64,000 bases of DNA, taken from the NCBI GenBank assembly GCA_963833955.1, contig CAWHZY010000013.1, positions 49,000 to 112,999 on the forward strand. Direction: 5' to 3'. The DNA is from Roseiarcus sp963833955. GTDB lineage: Bacteria > Pseudomonadota > Alphaproteobacteria > Rhizobiales > Beijerinckiaceae. Under the pieces are notes generated by a model. The model saw only the letters and a program-made list of their open reading frames with translations, did not search any database and was not told the DNA's origin. Made by a program: the position numbers and the translations under genes. This document shows positions 27,900 through 38,182 of the stretch, one piece after another. Every line of letters starts with the position of its first letter. Positions within the stretch are counted from its first letter, which is position 1.

Positions 27900-30156
27900 A
27901 TGACTCCGCCGCCTGCCGACGCCCCCGATGACGCAACGCCGCGGAGCATCGTGGTCGACGTGCTGGCCCCGGTCGCCGTCGACACCGCTTACAGCTACCG
28001 CGCGCCCTTGGGTATCAAGCTCGAGCCCGGCGCCTTCGTGCGCATGCCGCTCGGCGCCCGCATCGCGACTGGCGTCGTCTGGTCCGCCCGCGCCGCCGGC
28101 GGCGACAATCTCAAATCGATCGCGGAGGTCCTCGACTGGCCGCCGCTCCGTGCCGAGCTGCGCGACTTCATCGACTGGACGGCGCGCTGGACGCTGGCGC
28201 CGCGCGGCATGCTCTTGCGCATGGCGATCCGCGCCGGCGAAATCGCCGCGCCGCCCGCGCCGAAATTCGGCCTTGTCGCGACCGGCAGCCAGCCCACGCG
28301 CATGACGGAAGCGCGCGCGCGCGTCCTCGCGGCGCTCGCGGAGAGCGGCGCGGCGGCGCCGAAAGCCGCCCTCGCCGCGCGCGCCGCGTGCTCGACCAGC
28401 GTCATCGATGGCCTTGTCGCCGACGGCGCGCTTGAGGCGGTCGCGCTCGCGCCGGAGAGCGGCGCGGCGCCGCTCGATCCGGAGTTTCGCCCCACGCGCC
28501 TCAACGCCGACCAGCGCGCCGCGGCCGATGATCTCATCCGCCTCGTCTGCCGGCCGCGCGTTCTCGACCACCCTGCTCGAGGGCGTTACGGGATCGGGCA
28601 AGACCGAGGTTTACTTCGAGGCGATCGCCGAGGCGCTGCGGCAAAAGCGCCAGGCGCTTGTGCTCCTGCCGGAGATTGCGCTGACCGCCCAATTTCTCGA
28701 TCGCTTCGCCGCGCGCTTCGGCGCACGACCGGCAGAATGGCATTCCGGCTTGACCGAGCGCCAGCGCGAACGCGTCTGGACGTCGGTCGCGGGCGGTGAG
28801 GCGCCCGTGATCGTTGGCGCACGCTCGGCGCTCTTTCTGCCGTTCGCCGATCTCGGTCTCGTCGTCGTCGATGAAGAGCACGAGGGCGCCTACAAGCAGG
28901 AGGAGGGCGTCATCTATAACGCGCGCGACATGGCGGTCGTGCGCGCGCGGTTCGAGAAGGCCCCAATCGTGCTCGCCTCCGCGACGCCGGCGATCGAGAC
29001 CCGGTTCAACGCCGAGAGCGGCCGCTATCGCTGGCTTAGGCTACCGGCTCGCTTCGGCCCGGCGCGGCTGCCGGACATCGCCCTGGTCGATCTCAAGCGC
29101 GAAGGCCCGCCGCGCGGCCGGTGGCTGTCGCCGCGCGCAATCGCGGCAATCGAAGAGGCGAGGGCTAAGGGCGAGCAGGCGATGCTGTTTCTCAATCGGC
29201 GCGGTTACGCGCCGCTCACGCTATGTCGGAGTTGCGGTCATCGCTTCGAATGCCCCAATTGCTCGGCCTGGCTGGTCGAGCACCGTTTCCGTAGCGTCCT
29301 CGTTTGCCATCATTGCGGCCATGTCGAGAGCCGACCGCAACTTTGCCCGCAGTGCCACGAGGTCGACACGCTCACCGCCTGCGGACCGGGGGTCGAGCGC
29401 CTCGCCGAGGAGGCGGAAGCCCTTTTTCCCGACATCCGTACGCTCGTCTTGTCCTCCGACACGCCAGGCGGGATCGAGACGCTGCGCGGTCAATTGGATG
29501 CAGCGGCGCGCGGCGCCTACGACCTCATCATCGGCACGCAGCTCGTCGCCAAGGGGCACAACTTCCCGCTGCTGACTTTTGTCTGCGTTGTCGACGCCGA
29601 TGTCGGGCTCGCCAACGCCGATCCGCGCGCGGCCGAGCGCACGTTCCAGCTCCTTCGTCAGGCGACGGGGCGCGCGGGACGCAGCGACAAGCCGGGCCAC
29701 GCGCTTTTGCAGACCTGGCAGCCGGACCATCCGGTCATCGTCGCGCTCATGTCCGGCGACGCGGAGCGGTTCTATCGGGAAGAGACGGAGCAACGGCGCC
29801 TCGGCGGCCTGCCGCCATTCGGGCGCCTGGCGGCGATCATCGTCTCGGGCGAGGATCGCGGCGCGGCGGAAGGGCACGCGCGGATGCTGGCGCGAGCCGC
29901 CCATGGCTTGCCCGGAGCCAAAAACTGGCGTGTCGCGCCGCTTGGCGGACAGCCCGGAGACAACGAAATCATCCTGCTCGGCCCGGCCGAGGCGCCGATC
30001 GCGGTCATCCGCAAACGCCACCGTTTTCGCCTCGCCGCCAAGGCGCCGAGATCGGCGGACCTGCAGGGGTTTTTGCGCGCCATGCTGGCCGCGGCGCCCG
30101 AGCCGCGCGGCGGGGTCCGCGTTGCGATCGACGTCGACCCGCAGAGCTTTCTCTGA
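27900..30156 (+). CDS. priA: Primosomal protein N' (PriA helicase), frameshifted
   Basis: Replication-restart helicase, about 751 residues when joined. The N-terminal DNA-binding domain (IVVDVLAPVAVDTAYSYRAP) is in the first frame. The helicase core follows in the second: Walker A LLEGVTGSGKTEVYFEAIA, DEEH box VVDEEHEGAYKQEE, the zinc-binding cysteines CRSCGHRFECPNCSAWL and CHHCGHVESRPQLCPQC, and GTQLVAKGHNFPLLTFV. The break is near 28550, where deleting one C links LIRLVC to the GRAFSTTLLEG segment. PriA is normally kept, so an assembly error is likely. Confidence 0.93.
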
Positions 30157-30316
30157 GGCTGGAATGGGGTCGCCCGCTCTAGATGACCGCGACGCCAGTA
30201 GCGTTCACAGCGAGAGCATTTGTTGTTTTAATGAGCTTGATGGATAATCAGGTCGCTTAAAGCGTTAAAGAAAATCTATGCTGGCGGGACGGTTACGATT
30301 GGCGCAGGATGCGAAG

Positions 30317-30514
30317 ATGACAGACAGTCCCTTATTCATGACGGATGTCGTAAAAGACAACGACAACCCTAATCGCTTCCGCTGGAATATCTATGAAAAC
30401 AAGCGGGTGCGAGACAAATCGTTCTATTCCTTTGCGACAAAGCGCGAAGCCCAGAACGATGCCGATAAATTCGTCCTGAAGCTCAACTCGGTTTGGCCGG
30501 GCTCGAAGGCATAG
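30317..30514 (+). CDS. Small conserved-looking protein of unknown function
   Basis: 65 residues from ATG 30317. Rich in charged and aromatic residues (NPNRFRWNIYENKRVRDKSF, YSFATKREAQNDADKFVLKL). The pattern of an aromatic beta-strand pair followed by a helix resembles short DUF1508-like proteins, but no family can be named with confidence. No hydrophobic segment, so cytoplasmic. It stands alone 160 bases after priA. Confidence 0.6.
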   Translation: MTDSPLFMTDVVKDNDNPNRFRWNIYENKRVRDKSFYSFATKREAQNDADKFVLKLNSVWPGSKA

Positions 30515-30664
30515 AGAGCCCGCGGATCGCCGAATCGACCCCGCGGGATTGCCGCTTTATGCCTCGAGCGGCGTCTCGCGAGGCGCATCAGTGGGGCGAA
30601 CCGGCGAGACGGCGGGCGGCAAGCGCGATTCCACAACTCGAAGTCCTGGAATTCGGGTTTTCGC

Positions 30665-30865
30665 TTAAGTCGGCGAGGAAGGGACGCCCGGCTTGCGCGC
30701 AGCCTTGATGAGAGCGGCCAGTTGTCGCTTTAGAAGCGGCCCTTCAATCTGGTTCGCGTAATAGCCCTCGCGATTGAGCGACGTGGCGATCTCCGCGAGT
30801 CCCGCGACGCGACCCGACCTCGCCAGCTCAAACGCGCGTTCGACAGCGGTCATCTTTTGATCCAT
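30665..30865 (-). CDS. Small alphaproteobacterial hypothetical protein
   Basis: 66 residues (MDQKMTAVERAFELARSGRV, then AEIATSLNREGYYANQIEGP and a basic C-terminus). The layout of a helix, a short turn and an RREGY-x-x-x-QIEGP-like segment recurs in many uncharacterised rhizobial proteins. Probably a small helical regulator or adaptor. ATG 30853 four codons later is an alternative start. Confidence 0.6.
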   Translation of the reverse strand: MDQKMTAVERAFELARSGRVAGLAEIATSLNREGYYANQIEGPLLKRQLAALIKAARKPGVPSSPT

Positions 30866-31324
30866 GCAGCAAGGCTTATCCGCGATTCAAGGCGCAAGCG
30901 GGGCGGACGGAGCCGCGATCTGACGTCCTTCCGCAAGCCTCAGGAACCTGGCCCATTCAATCGTCACCGGATGCGATTGCGTCCGCCGCGATCCCGTCGC
31001 GCCTGACGCCGCATTCATCTCGGCGGGGCACGTCGCCAAAAGCCATGTCCGCAAGTCCAAGTCGTTGGCGATTCAGGTAAAATGCGCATCCTTGAGTCAG
31101 AAATAGAGAAATTACTTCTCTTTTGCAGGAATCTCGGCTATGATGGTCAGATCGGAATTGAAGCCCGCGCGCAACCGCGACGAAGCAATTCGGGGGCTGC
31201 GGGACGCCTTGCTTTTTCGCGCTGGGGATCGTCGCCAGCTTGGGAAGCCGCGGCCGCAAAAGTTGCGCAAAAGCGCAGCCAAGCGCTTGAAATCATTCAC
31301 GCGCGTAAACTTGTGCGCGGGTCC
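30866..31324. other. Intergenic region with one weak small ORF
   Basis: 459 bases without a firm gene. A 70-codon plus-strand frame (31140-31352) has a GCAGGA site 10 bases before its ATG and encodes a very basic peptide (GKPRPQKLRKSAAKRLKSF), but it runs into the 3' end of gor and matches no family I recognise. Nothing else stands out. Confidence 0.3.
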
Positions 31325-32713
31325 CTACGCGATCTGCATGCCGTCTTCATAACGCGCATGGGCCGAGCGCATCGTCACCAATTCCTCGGCGGCGGTTGGA
31401 TGCACGGCGACGGTCGCGTCGAAGTCGGCCTTGGTCGCGCCCATGGTCATGGCGACGGCGACAAGCTGGATCATCTCGGCCGCCTCGCCTCCGAGTATAT
31501 GCGCCCCGACAACGCGCTCCGTTGAACCCTCGACGACCAGCTTCATGATCGTGCGCTCGGAGCTGCCGGACACCGTCGCCTTCAGCGGCCGGAAATTGGT
31601 CTTGTAGATGTGGACCTTCTTGAACCGCTGCAGGGCCTCGCTCTCCGTCAACCCGACAGCGCCCAATTCGGGCGTGCCGAACACGGTGCTCCCGATCGTG
31701 TCATAGCGGAGCGGCGGCGCGCCTGGCCCGAACAACCGATCGGCCAGCGTGTGCCCCTCGCGAATGGCGACCGGAGTGAGATCGACCCGGTGGGTGGCGT
31801 CGCCGATGGCGTGGATCGACGGCACATTGCTGGTCAGGTTTTCATTGACCTTCACCGCCCCATGCTCGGCGCTGAGTTCAACGCCAGCCGCTTCGAGGCC
31901 AAGGTTTTTGGTGTCGGGGTTGCGGCCGGTCGCGATCAGCGCCTGATCGGCCTCGATGACGGAGCCGTCGGACAGCGTCACGCGCAACGCGTCGTCGGGC
32001 TTTTTCTCGATCGAGGTCGGCAGGCAGCCAAACCGATGGACAATGCCGTCGCTCGCCATCGCGTCGCGCATGCCATTGCGCATGTCCTCGTCGAAGCCGC
32101 GCAACAGGTTCGGCCCGCGCATGACCATGGTGACCTGCGAACCGAGTCGTTGGAACAGCGACGCGAACTCGACCGCGATATAGCCGCCGCCAATGACGAG
32201 AAGGCGGCGCGGAAAGACGGGCAGGTCGAAGATCTCATTCGAGGTGATCGCATGCTCGAGCCCTTCGACGCCACTCGGCATTACGGGGCGCGAGCCGGAG
32301 GCGATGAGGATATGGCGAGCCGAGATCTCGCGCCCGTCGGCGAATCGCAGCCGGTGGGGGTCGACGACGGTCGCCCGCTGTTCGATCAGTTTGGCGCCGG
32401 ACCGCGCCAGATTCTCGCGATAGGCGTCGGAGAGCCGGCTGATCTCCTTCTCCTTGGCCTTGACGAGGGTCGGCCAGTCGAACGTCGGCTCGCCAACGCT
32501 CCAGCCGAACCCGGCCGCGTCACGGAAGTCGTCGGCAAAGCGGCTCGCGTGAACATAGAGCTTCTTCGGCACGCAGCCGCGGAGGACGCACGCGCCGCCC
32601 ACTCGGCCTTCTTCCGCAACCAGAGTCTTCGCGCCATGACCGGCTGCAATGCGCGCCGCCCGCACGCCGCCCGACCCGGCGCCGATCACGAAGAAATCGA
32701 CGTCGAAAGCCAT
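31325..32713 (-). CDS. gor: Glutathione-disulfide reductase
   Basis: 462 residues, the normal length. FAD-binding FFVIGAGSGGVRAARIA is at the N-terminus. The redox-active pair is seen in GGACVLRGCVPKKLYVHASR (Cys 42 and Cys 47). The NADPH site VIGGGYIAVEFASLF is followed by VTMVMRGPNLLRGFDEDM, with Arg in the NADPH-specificity loop, and the C-terminal VAVHPTAAEELVTMR carries the catalytic His-Glu. Cytoplasmic enzyme regenerating glutathione with NADPH. It follows the DUF2059 gene and rpiA on the same strand. Confidence 0.95.
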   Translation of the reverse strand: MAFDVDFFVIGAGSGGVRAARIAAGHGAKTLVAEEGRVGGACVLRGCVPKKLYVHASRFADDFRDAAGFGWSVGEPTFDWPTLVKAKEKEISRLSDAYRENLARSGAKLIEQRATVVDPHRLRFADGREISARHILIASGSRPVMPSGVEGLEHAITSNEIFDLPVFPRRLLVIGGGYIAVEFASLFQRLGSQVTMVMRGPNLLRGFDEDMRNGMRDAMASDGIVHRFGCLPTSIEKKPDDALRVTLSDGSVIEADQALIATGRNPDTKNLGLEAAGVELSAEHGAVKVNENLTSNVPSIHAIGDATHRVDLTPVAIREGHTLADRLFGPGAPPLRYDTIGSTVFGTPELGAVGLTESEALQRFKKVHIYKTNFRPLKATVSGSSERTIMKLVVEGSTERVVGAHILGGEAAEMIQLVAVAMTMGATKADFDATVAVHPTAAEELVTMRSAHARYEDGMQIA

Positions 32714-32757
32714 CGTTCAGCCTCTATCGCCCCCAGCCCGAGATCGAACGCGCCTGC

Positions 32758-33300
32758 CTAGAAATCGACGCCCTTCTTCTTCATCTCCGCGCGGGCGCGC
32801 TCAAGGATGTCGGTCGACAGCTTTTCGCGCCAGGCTCCGGTGATGTCGGAAAGGTTTCGAACAAAGACTGGGGTGACTGCGATATATTTCTTGCCCGCGG
32901 GACTATCGAAGAAAGCCGCGACCTGAGTGATCTCCTGCTCGGACATTTGCGAGGCGAGCAGGTTCTCCGCCCGGATGTAGGTCTGCCTCGCGGTCTGATC
33001 AAATTCGGGTTGAATGACTTTCAAAGTCGCTCGAAGCGAATCCCTGATCTCCGGCCGCGTCCGGGTGACGTTTGTTTCAAGCTCCTGCATCATGCCCGGA
33101 ACAACAATGGCGATCGATTGCTTGAGGCCAATGGTCTCGAGGATCTTGTCCGCGGCTGCGATGGCGGCAGCCGACGGCGCCGCGGGCGTTGCGGGCGCGG
33201 CAGGGGCCGCGGGCGGCGTTGTGTCGGCCGCCCTTGCCGACACGGTCAAGGCCCCAAACAGAAAAAGAGCAAACAGGCCTTTGGCGCGGACGGGCATCAA
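32758..33300 (-). CDS. DUF2059 domain protein, exported
   Basis: 180 residues. N-terminal signal peptide (GLFALFLFGALTVSARA), then an Ala/Pro-rich linker (TTPPAAPAAPATPAAPSAAA) and a helical DUF2059 domain with FDQTARQTYIRAENLLASQM and VAAFFDSPAGKKYIAVTPVF. Alphaproteobacterial genomes often carry such a gene beside gor and rpiA. Function unknown; location is periplasmic. Confidence 0.87.
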   Translation of the reverse strand: MMPVRAKGLFALFLFGALTVSARAADTTPPAAPAAPATPAAPSAAAIAAADKILETIGLKQSIAIVVPGMMQELETNVTRTRPEIRDSLRATLKVIQPEFDQTARQTYIRAENLLASQMSEQEITQVAAFFDSPAGKKYIAVTPVFVRNLSDITGAWREKLSTDILERARAEMKKKGVDF

Positions 33301-33329
33301 TGACTCCTGGAGATGCGGCTTCGTTTTTT

Positions 33330-34037
33330 TCAGTTCGGGTCGCCGAGGACTTCGACGCCCTCGGCGCCGGCGATGATCGCCGCGCGCGCAATGCCGACGA
33401 AAAGCCCATGTTCGACGACGCCGGGGATCGGTGACAGGATCTCGCTCAACGCTTCGGGCTCAGCGATCGCGCCGAGCGAACAGTCAAGAATATAGTGGCC
33501 GCCGTCGGTGATGAAAGGCGAGGATTCGCCGCGCACACGCATCGGGCCAGCCAGCCCCAGCTTCGCGAAGGCGCGCTCGATATGCCGCCTTGTCGCCGCG
33601 AGGCCAAATGGAACGACCTCGATCGGCAATGGAAACGCGCCGAGCCGTTGGACGAGCTTGGTCGAATCGGCGATGACGACCATGCGCTTCGAGGCGGAGG
33701 CGACGATCTTCTCGCGCAACAGCGCCCCGCCGCCGCCCTTGATCAGATTGAGCTTGGGATCGACTTCGTCGGCCCCGTCGACCGTCAGATCGAGTTCCGG
33801 AATGTCCTCAAGCGTTCCGAGCGGAATGCCAAGCGCCTTCGCCTGCGCTTCCGTCGCCTCGGAGGTCGCCACGCAGCGAACGTTGAGGCCAGCTTTGACC
33901 TTCTCGCCCACGAGATCGACGAATTGGCGCGCGGTCGAGCCGCTGCCGAGCCCGAGCTTCATGCCCGGAGCGACCAATTGAAGCGCCCGTTCGGCCGCCT
34001 CCCGCTTTCGTTGGTCCCTGTCTGGCGTCGCGGCCAT
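33330..34037 (-). CDS. rpiA: Ribose-5-phosphate isomerase A
   Basis: 235 residues. Interconverts ribose-5-phosphate and ribulose-5-phosphate. Motifs: KLGLGSGSTARQFVDLVGE (phosphate-binding loop), DLTVDGADEVDPKLNLIKGG (catalytic Asp), GGGALLREKIVASAS (catalytic Glu and Lys) and FITDGGHYILDC. Start ATG 34037 gives MAATPDRDQRKREAAERAL, a normal length; the open frame further upstream overlaps the ccr gene and has no family similarity. Confidence 0.95.
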   Translation of the reverse strand: MAATPDRDQRKREAAERALQLVAPGMKLGLGSGSTARQFVDLVGEKVKAGLNVRCVATSEATEAQAKALGIPLGTLEDIPELDLTVDGADEVDPKLNLIKGGGGALLREKIVASASKRMVVIADSTKLVQRLGAFPLPIEVVPFGLAATRRHIERAFAKLGLAGPMRVRGESSPFITDGGHYILDCSLGAIAEPEALSEILSPIPGVVEHGLFVGIARAAIIAGAEGVEVLGDPN

Positions 34038-34170
34038 GCGCTTAACTGCTTTCGTTCGCTGAAACGCCGCCGCGCGGTCCCGCGCGGATAGCCGCCGGAC
34101 GTCAGGGAAAAGCCGCTTTACCGGCTGGCGGGACGCAAGGCAAATCCCATCGCCGTTGACGGCTCCCGTT

Positions 34171-35457
34171 TTATCTTCGCGCCGCGTCGAGCACGTCCTC
34201 GAACGTGCGCAAGCCGGTTTTGGGCGCGCTGACGAGCACCGCCATGTTGCCCGGCTTGTGCTCGTTCTTCCACATCTTGGTGTGGGCGGCCGGAATCTCC
34301 GTCCAGGGGAACACTTCCGACATGCAGGGATCGATGCGCCGGTCCAGCACAAATTTGTTGGCTGCCGAAGCCTGCTTGAGATTGGCGAAATGCGAGCCCT
34401 GGATCCGCTTCTGCCGCATCCAGACAAAGCGGGCGTCGAAGGTGATGTTGAAGCCCGTCGTGCCGGCGCAGAACACCACCATGCCGCCGCGCTTCACCAC
34501 GAAGCACGACACCGGGAAGGTCTGCTCGCCAGGATGTTCGAAGACCGTGTCGACGTCCTTCCTCTCGGTGATGTTCCAGATCGCCTTGCCGAACTTGCGG
34601 GCTTCCGCCATGGTGGCGTTGTACTCGGGCGAATTGACCTTTGGCAGCTGGCCCCAGCAATTGAAGTCCTTGCGGTTGATGACGCCCTTGGCGCCGAGCG
34701 ACATCACAAACTCGCGCTTTGTCTCATCCGAGATGACGCCGATCGCATTTGCGCCCGCGGCGGCGCAAAGCTGGATCCCGAACACGCCCAATCCCCCGGA
34801 GGCGCCCCAGACCAGCACGTTGTCGCCGGGCTTCAGCCGATGCGGCTCGTGGCCGAACAGCATGCGATAGGCGGTGGCGAGCGTCAGCGTGTAGGAGGCG
34901 GCCTCCTCCCAGGTCAGGTGCTTTGGCCGGGCCATCAGCTGTCGGTCCTGCACGCGACAGAACTGAGCGAACGAGCCGTCCGGCGTCTCGTAGCCCCAGA
35001 TGCGCTGCGAGGCCGAGAACATCGGATCGCCGCCGTTGCATTCCTCGTCGTCGCCGTCGTCCTGGTTGCAATGGACCACGACCTCGTCGCCGACCTTCCA
35101 CCTTTTGACCTTGGAGCCGACCGCCCAGACGATTCCGGACGCGTCGGAGCCGGCGATGTGATAGGGGTTCTTGTGGACGTCGAGGGTCGAAACTGGCTCG
35201 CCGAGCGCCGCCCAGACGCCGTTGTAATTGACGCCGGCCGCCATCACCAGGACCAGGACGTCGTGGCTGTCGAGGGTCCATGTCGGCACGACCTCGACCT
35301 GCATGGATCGTTCCGGCGGTCCGTGCCGGTCCTTGCGCACGACCCAGGCATACATCGACGCCGGCACGTGACCCAGCGGCGGAATCTCGCCGATTTCGTA
35401 GAGATCCTTTTTCGGCGCCGCATCACCCGACTCGGCGCCCATGGGGTGAGTGTTCAT
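34171..35457 (-). CDS. ccr: Crotonyl-CoA carboxylase/reductase
   Basis: 428 residues of the MDR superfamily. Performs reductive carboxylation of crotonyl-CoA to ethylmalonyl-CoA with NADPH, the key step of the ethylmalonyl-CoA pathway. Typical segments: DLYEIGEIPPLGHVPASMYA, VMAAGVNYNGVWAALGEP, PYHIAGSDASGIVWAVG, CNGGDPMFSASQRIWGYETP and the NADPH loop LVWGASGGLGVFGIQL. It is divergent from ethylmalonyl-CoA mutase 700 bases away. ATG 35457 (MNTHPMGAES) is chosen over an ATG seven codons earlier. Confidence 0.97.
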   Translation of the reverse strand: MNTHPMGAESGDAAPKKDLYEIGEIPPLGHVPASMYAWVVRKDRHGPPERSMQVEVVPTWTLDSHDVLVLVMAAGVNYNGVWAALGEPVSTLDVHKNPYHIAGSDASGIVWAVGSKVKRWKVGDEVVVHCNQDDGDDEECNGGDPMFSASQRIWGYETPDGSFAQFCRVQDRQLMARPKHLTWEEAASYTLTLATAYRMLFGHEPHRLKPGDNVLVWGASGGLGVFGIQLCAAAGANAIGVISDETKREFVMSLGAKGVINRKDFNCWGQLPKVNSPEYNATMAEARKFGKAIWNITERKDVDTVFEHPGEQTFPVSCFVVKRGGMVVFCAGTTGFNITFDARFVWMRQKRIQGSHFANLKQASAANKFVLDRRIDPCMSEVFPWTEIPAAHTKMWKNEHKPGNMAVLVSAPKTGLRTFEDVLDAARR

Positions 35458-35586
35458 GGCTCCCTTAGGGTCCCTCATTGCGCCCGTGAGCTGGAAAGCC
35501 TCTCATATTGCGGCGCACAATTAACCATTGCGCCTGGAGGCCGCGAAAATCAATCCGACTTTGGTCAACGGTTTCGCTTGTTTGCA

Positions 35587-35973
35587 ATGGAATTTACGCC
35601 GCAGCAGGAAATCAAGCGTAAGGAAGACGGATCGGCTGCGGTCGAGGCGGGACAAGGACCTGCGGCAATGTCGAACTGGCCGTTGTTACAATTTGTTCAA
35701 GATCTGGGCGATTTCGATCTCGTCGCGCTCCTGCTCGGCGCGGTGATAGCGTTCTTTTCCGCCGGCTTTGCGATCGACTACATCGTTGGCCGTTATGGAA
35801 TGGGTCCGTACTGGAACGGGTTCTATGCGTTGCTTGGAGCTTATGCGGGGCTCTGCGCCCGCAATTGGTGGCTCCAACCCTATGCCGGCTACGATCCTTA
35901 TCTGACGACCGTCGCAATCGCCGGCGGATTGTTGACCACGGTCGTGATGGTGAGCGCTGTCGCCAAGCGCTGA
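35587..35973 (+). CDS. Small integral membrane protein between ccr and ecm
   Basis: 128 residues from ATG 35587, or 101 from ATG 35668 (MSNWPLLQFVQDLG), the start I think more natural. Three hydrophobic segments: VALLLGAVIAFFSAGFAIDY, FYALLGAYAGLCARN and TVAIAGGLLTTVVMVSAVA. Similar short proteins of unknown role are frequent in rhizobia. It lies on the strand opposite to ccr and reads toward ecm, about 200 bases before it. Confidence 0.65.
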   Translation: MEFTPQQEIKRKEDGSAAVEAGQGPAAMSNWPLLQFVQDLGDFDLVALLLGAVIAFFSAGFAIDYIVGRYGMGPYWNGFYALLGAYAGLCARNWWLQPYAGYDPYLTTVAIAGGLLTTVVMVSAVAKR

Positions 35974-36171
35974 ACCCGGCAAGTGCACCATTTCCCCGGC
36001 GCCGACCGAGGCAAATGTCTTCGACGCGGCGAATCTCCGTCCGCCCGCGACGCCGCAGTTCGAGCAAAGCTGTGGCGTCCCATCCTATTTTCTGTAATTG
36101 TGCTCTGCACAATGATTGGGTGAGAGCGCGCGAGGGCGAGGCCGGCGGCGGGGCGATTAGGCGAGCGAATC

Positions 36172-38182
36172 ATGGCGCAGGCGAATGGACGAATGACCGC
36201 ATCGCGCCGCGACGAGCCCTGGATCTTCCGCACCTACGCTGGCCATTCGACTGCGCGCGAGTTCGAACACGCTCTATCGCCAGAACCTGGCCAAGGGGCA
36301 GACAGGGCTGTCGATCGCCTTCGACCTGCCGACCCAGACCGGGTTCGACAGCGACCATCTGCTGGCGCGCGGCGAGGTCGGCAAGGTCGGCGTCGCGATC
36401 TCGCACATCGGCGACATGCGGACCCTGTTCGAGGGAATCCCGCTTGCGTCGATGAACACGTCGATGACCATCAACGCCACCGCGCCATGGCTGATGGCTC
36501 TCTATATCGCGATTGCCGACGAGCAAGGCGTGCCCCGCGCCCGGCTCCAGGGGACGACCCAGAACGACATCATCAAGGAATATCTGGCGCGCGGATCCTA
36601 TATCTTCCCGCCCGACGCCTCGCTCAGGCTGACCAAGGACATGATCGTGTTCGGCGCCCGGGAGACGCCGAAATGGAACCCGATGAACGTGTGCTCCTAC
36701 CATCTTCAGGAGGCCGGGGCGACGCCGGTCCAGGAGCTTTCCTACGCGCTCGCCACGGCGATCGCCGTGCTCGACCGGGTCCGCCAATCGGGCGAGGTCG
36801 ACGAAGGGGGGTTCGCGGAGGTCGTCGGCCGGATTTCGTTCTTCGTCAACGCCGGCATGCGCTTCGTCACCGAACTCGCCAAAATGCGCGCCTTCGTCGA
36901 ATTGTGGGAGGAGATCACGCGCGATCGCTTCGGCGTCAAGGATCCCGCCAAGCGTCGCTTCCGCTACGGCGTCCAGGTCAATTCGCTCGGACTGACCGAG
37001 CAGCAGCCCGAGAACAACGTCTACCGCATCCTCATTGAGATGCTGTCGGTGGTCCTGTCGAAGAACGCTCGCGCGCGGGCCGTGCAACTGCCAGCGTGGA
37101 ACGAGGCGCTCGGCCTGCCGCGGCCGTTTGACCAGCAATGGTCGCTCCGCCTGCAGCAGATCATGGCCTATGAAACCGACCTGCTTGAGTTTGGCGACAT
37201 TTTCGACGGCAGCAAGGAGCTTGATGCGCTGGTCGCCAAGCTGAAGAGCGAGGCCCTGGCGGAAATCGCCGCGATCGACGCGATGGGAGGCGCCGTCAAG
37301 GCCGTTGAGACGGGCGCGCTCAAGGCGAAACTCGTCGAATCCAACACGCGCAGACTCGAGGCGATCGAGCGCGGCGAGCAGATCGTTGTCGGCGTAAACG
37401 CCTTCACCAATTCCGAGCCCTCGCCGTTCGCCGCGGGCGAGAATTCGATCCATGTCCCATCCTCCGTGGCTGAGGCGGAGCAAGTGGGCGCGCTCGTGGC
37501 GTGGCGAGCGCGGCGCGATGAGGCTCGCGTCCACGAGGCGCTGCGGGCGCTGCGCAAGGCGGCGGCGAGCGGCGCCAATATCATGCCCGCCTCGATCGAG
37601 GCGGCCAAAGCCGGGGTCACGACGGGCGAATGGGGCGACGCGCTGCGCGCGGAATTCGGAATCTTTCGCGCGCCGACCGGCGTCTCGCCGCGCGCGCGCC
37701 AGGAAGCAGGCGATCTCGACCCGCTTCGCAGCGAAGTTGAACGCGTCTCCCTCAAGCTTGGCCGCCGGCTCCGGTTTCTCGTCGGCAAGCCCGGCCTCGA
37801 TGGCCATTCCAATGGCGCCGAGCAGATCGCGGCGCGCGCCACGGACGCCGGCATGGACGTCGTCTACGACGGCATCCGGCTCACGCCTGCCGAAATCGTC
37901 GAGGCGGCCAGGTCAGGCGTCCACTGCGTCGGCCTGTCGATCCTGTCGGGCTCGCATATCGCGCTCACGGAGGAGGTGCTGACGCTCCTGCGCGCGGCCG
38001 GCCTTGAACACGTGCCGCTCATTGTCGGGGGCATCGTCCCGCCCGCCGACGTGGGGCGACTGAAGGCCGCAGGCGTCGCGGCGGTTTACACGCCAAAGGA
38101 TTTCGAGATCAACACCATCCTCGGCGCCATCGTCCAGGAAGTCGAGGCGCGTTTTGACGCGCGGCGGATGGCCGGCCAGTGA
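36172..38182 (+). CDS. ecm: Ethylmalonyl-CoA mutase, B12-dependent (frameshifted)
   Basis: About 669 residues when joined. Converts (2R)-ethylmalonyl-CoA to methylsuccinyl-CoA. The N-terminal segment RTYAGHSTARE is followed after the break by NTLYRQNLAKGQTGLSIAFD, LPTQTGFDSDHLLARGEVG, MNTSMTINATAPWLMALY and GTTQNDIIKEYLARGSYIFP. The C-terminal B12-binding domain has the DGHSNG base-off motif and GLSILSGSH. The frame changes at 36262-36263, where one extra T turns the expected Glu-Ser-Asn into Glu-Phe-Glu. It works with Ccr, encoded divergently. Confidence 0.93.

Noticed and set aside
34156..35586. Long plus-strand frame leading into the small membrane protein
   Set aside because: Antisense to ccr; only the last 101-128 codons have membrane-protein character.
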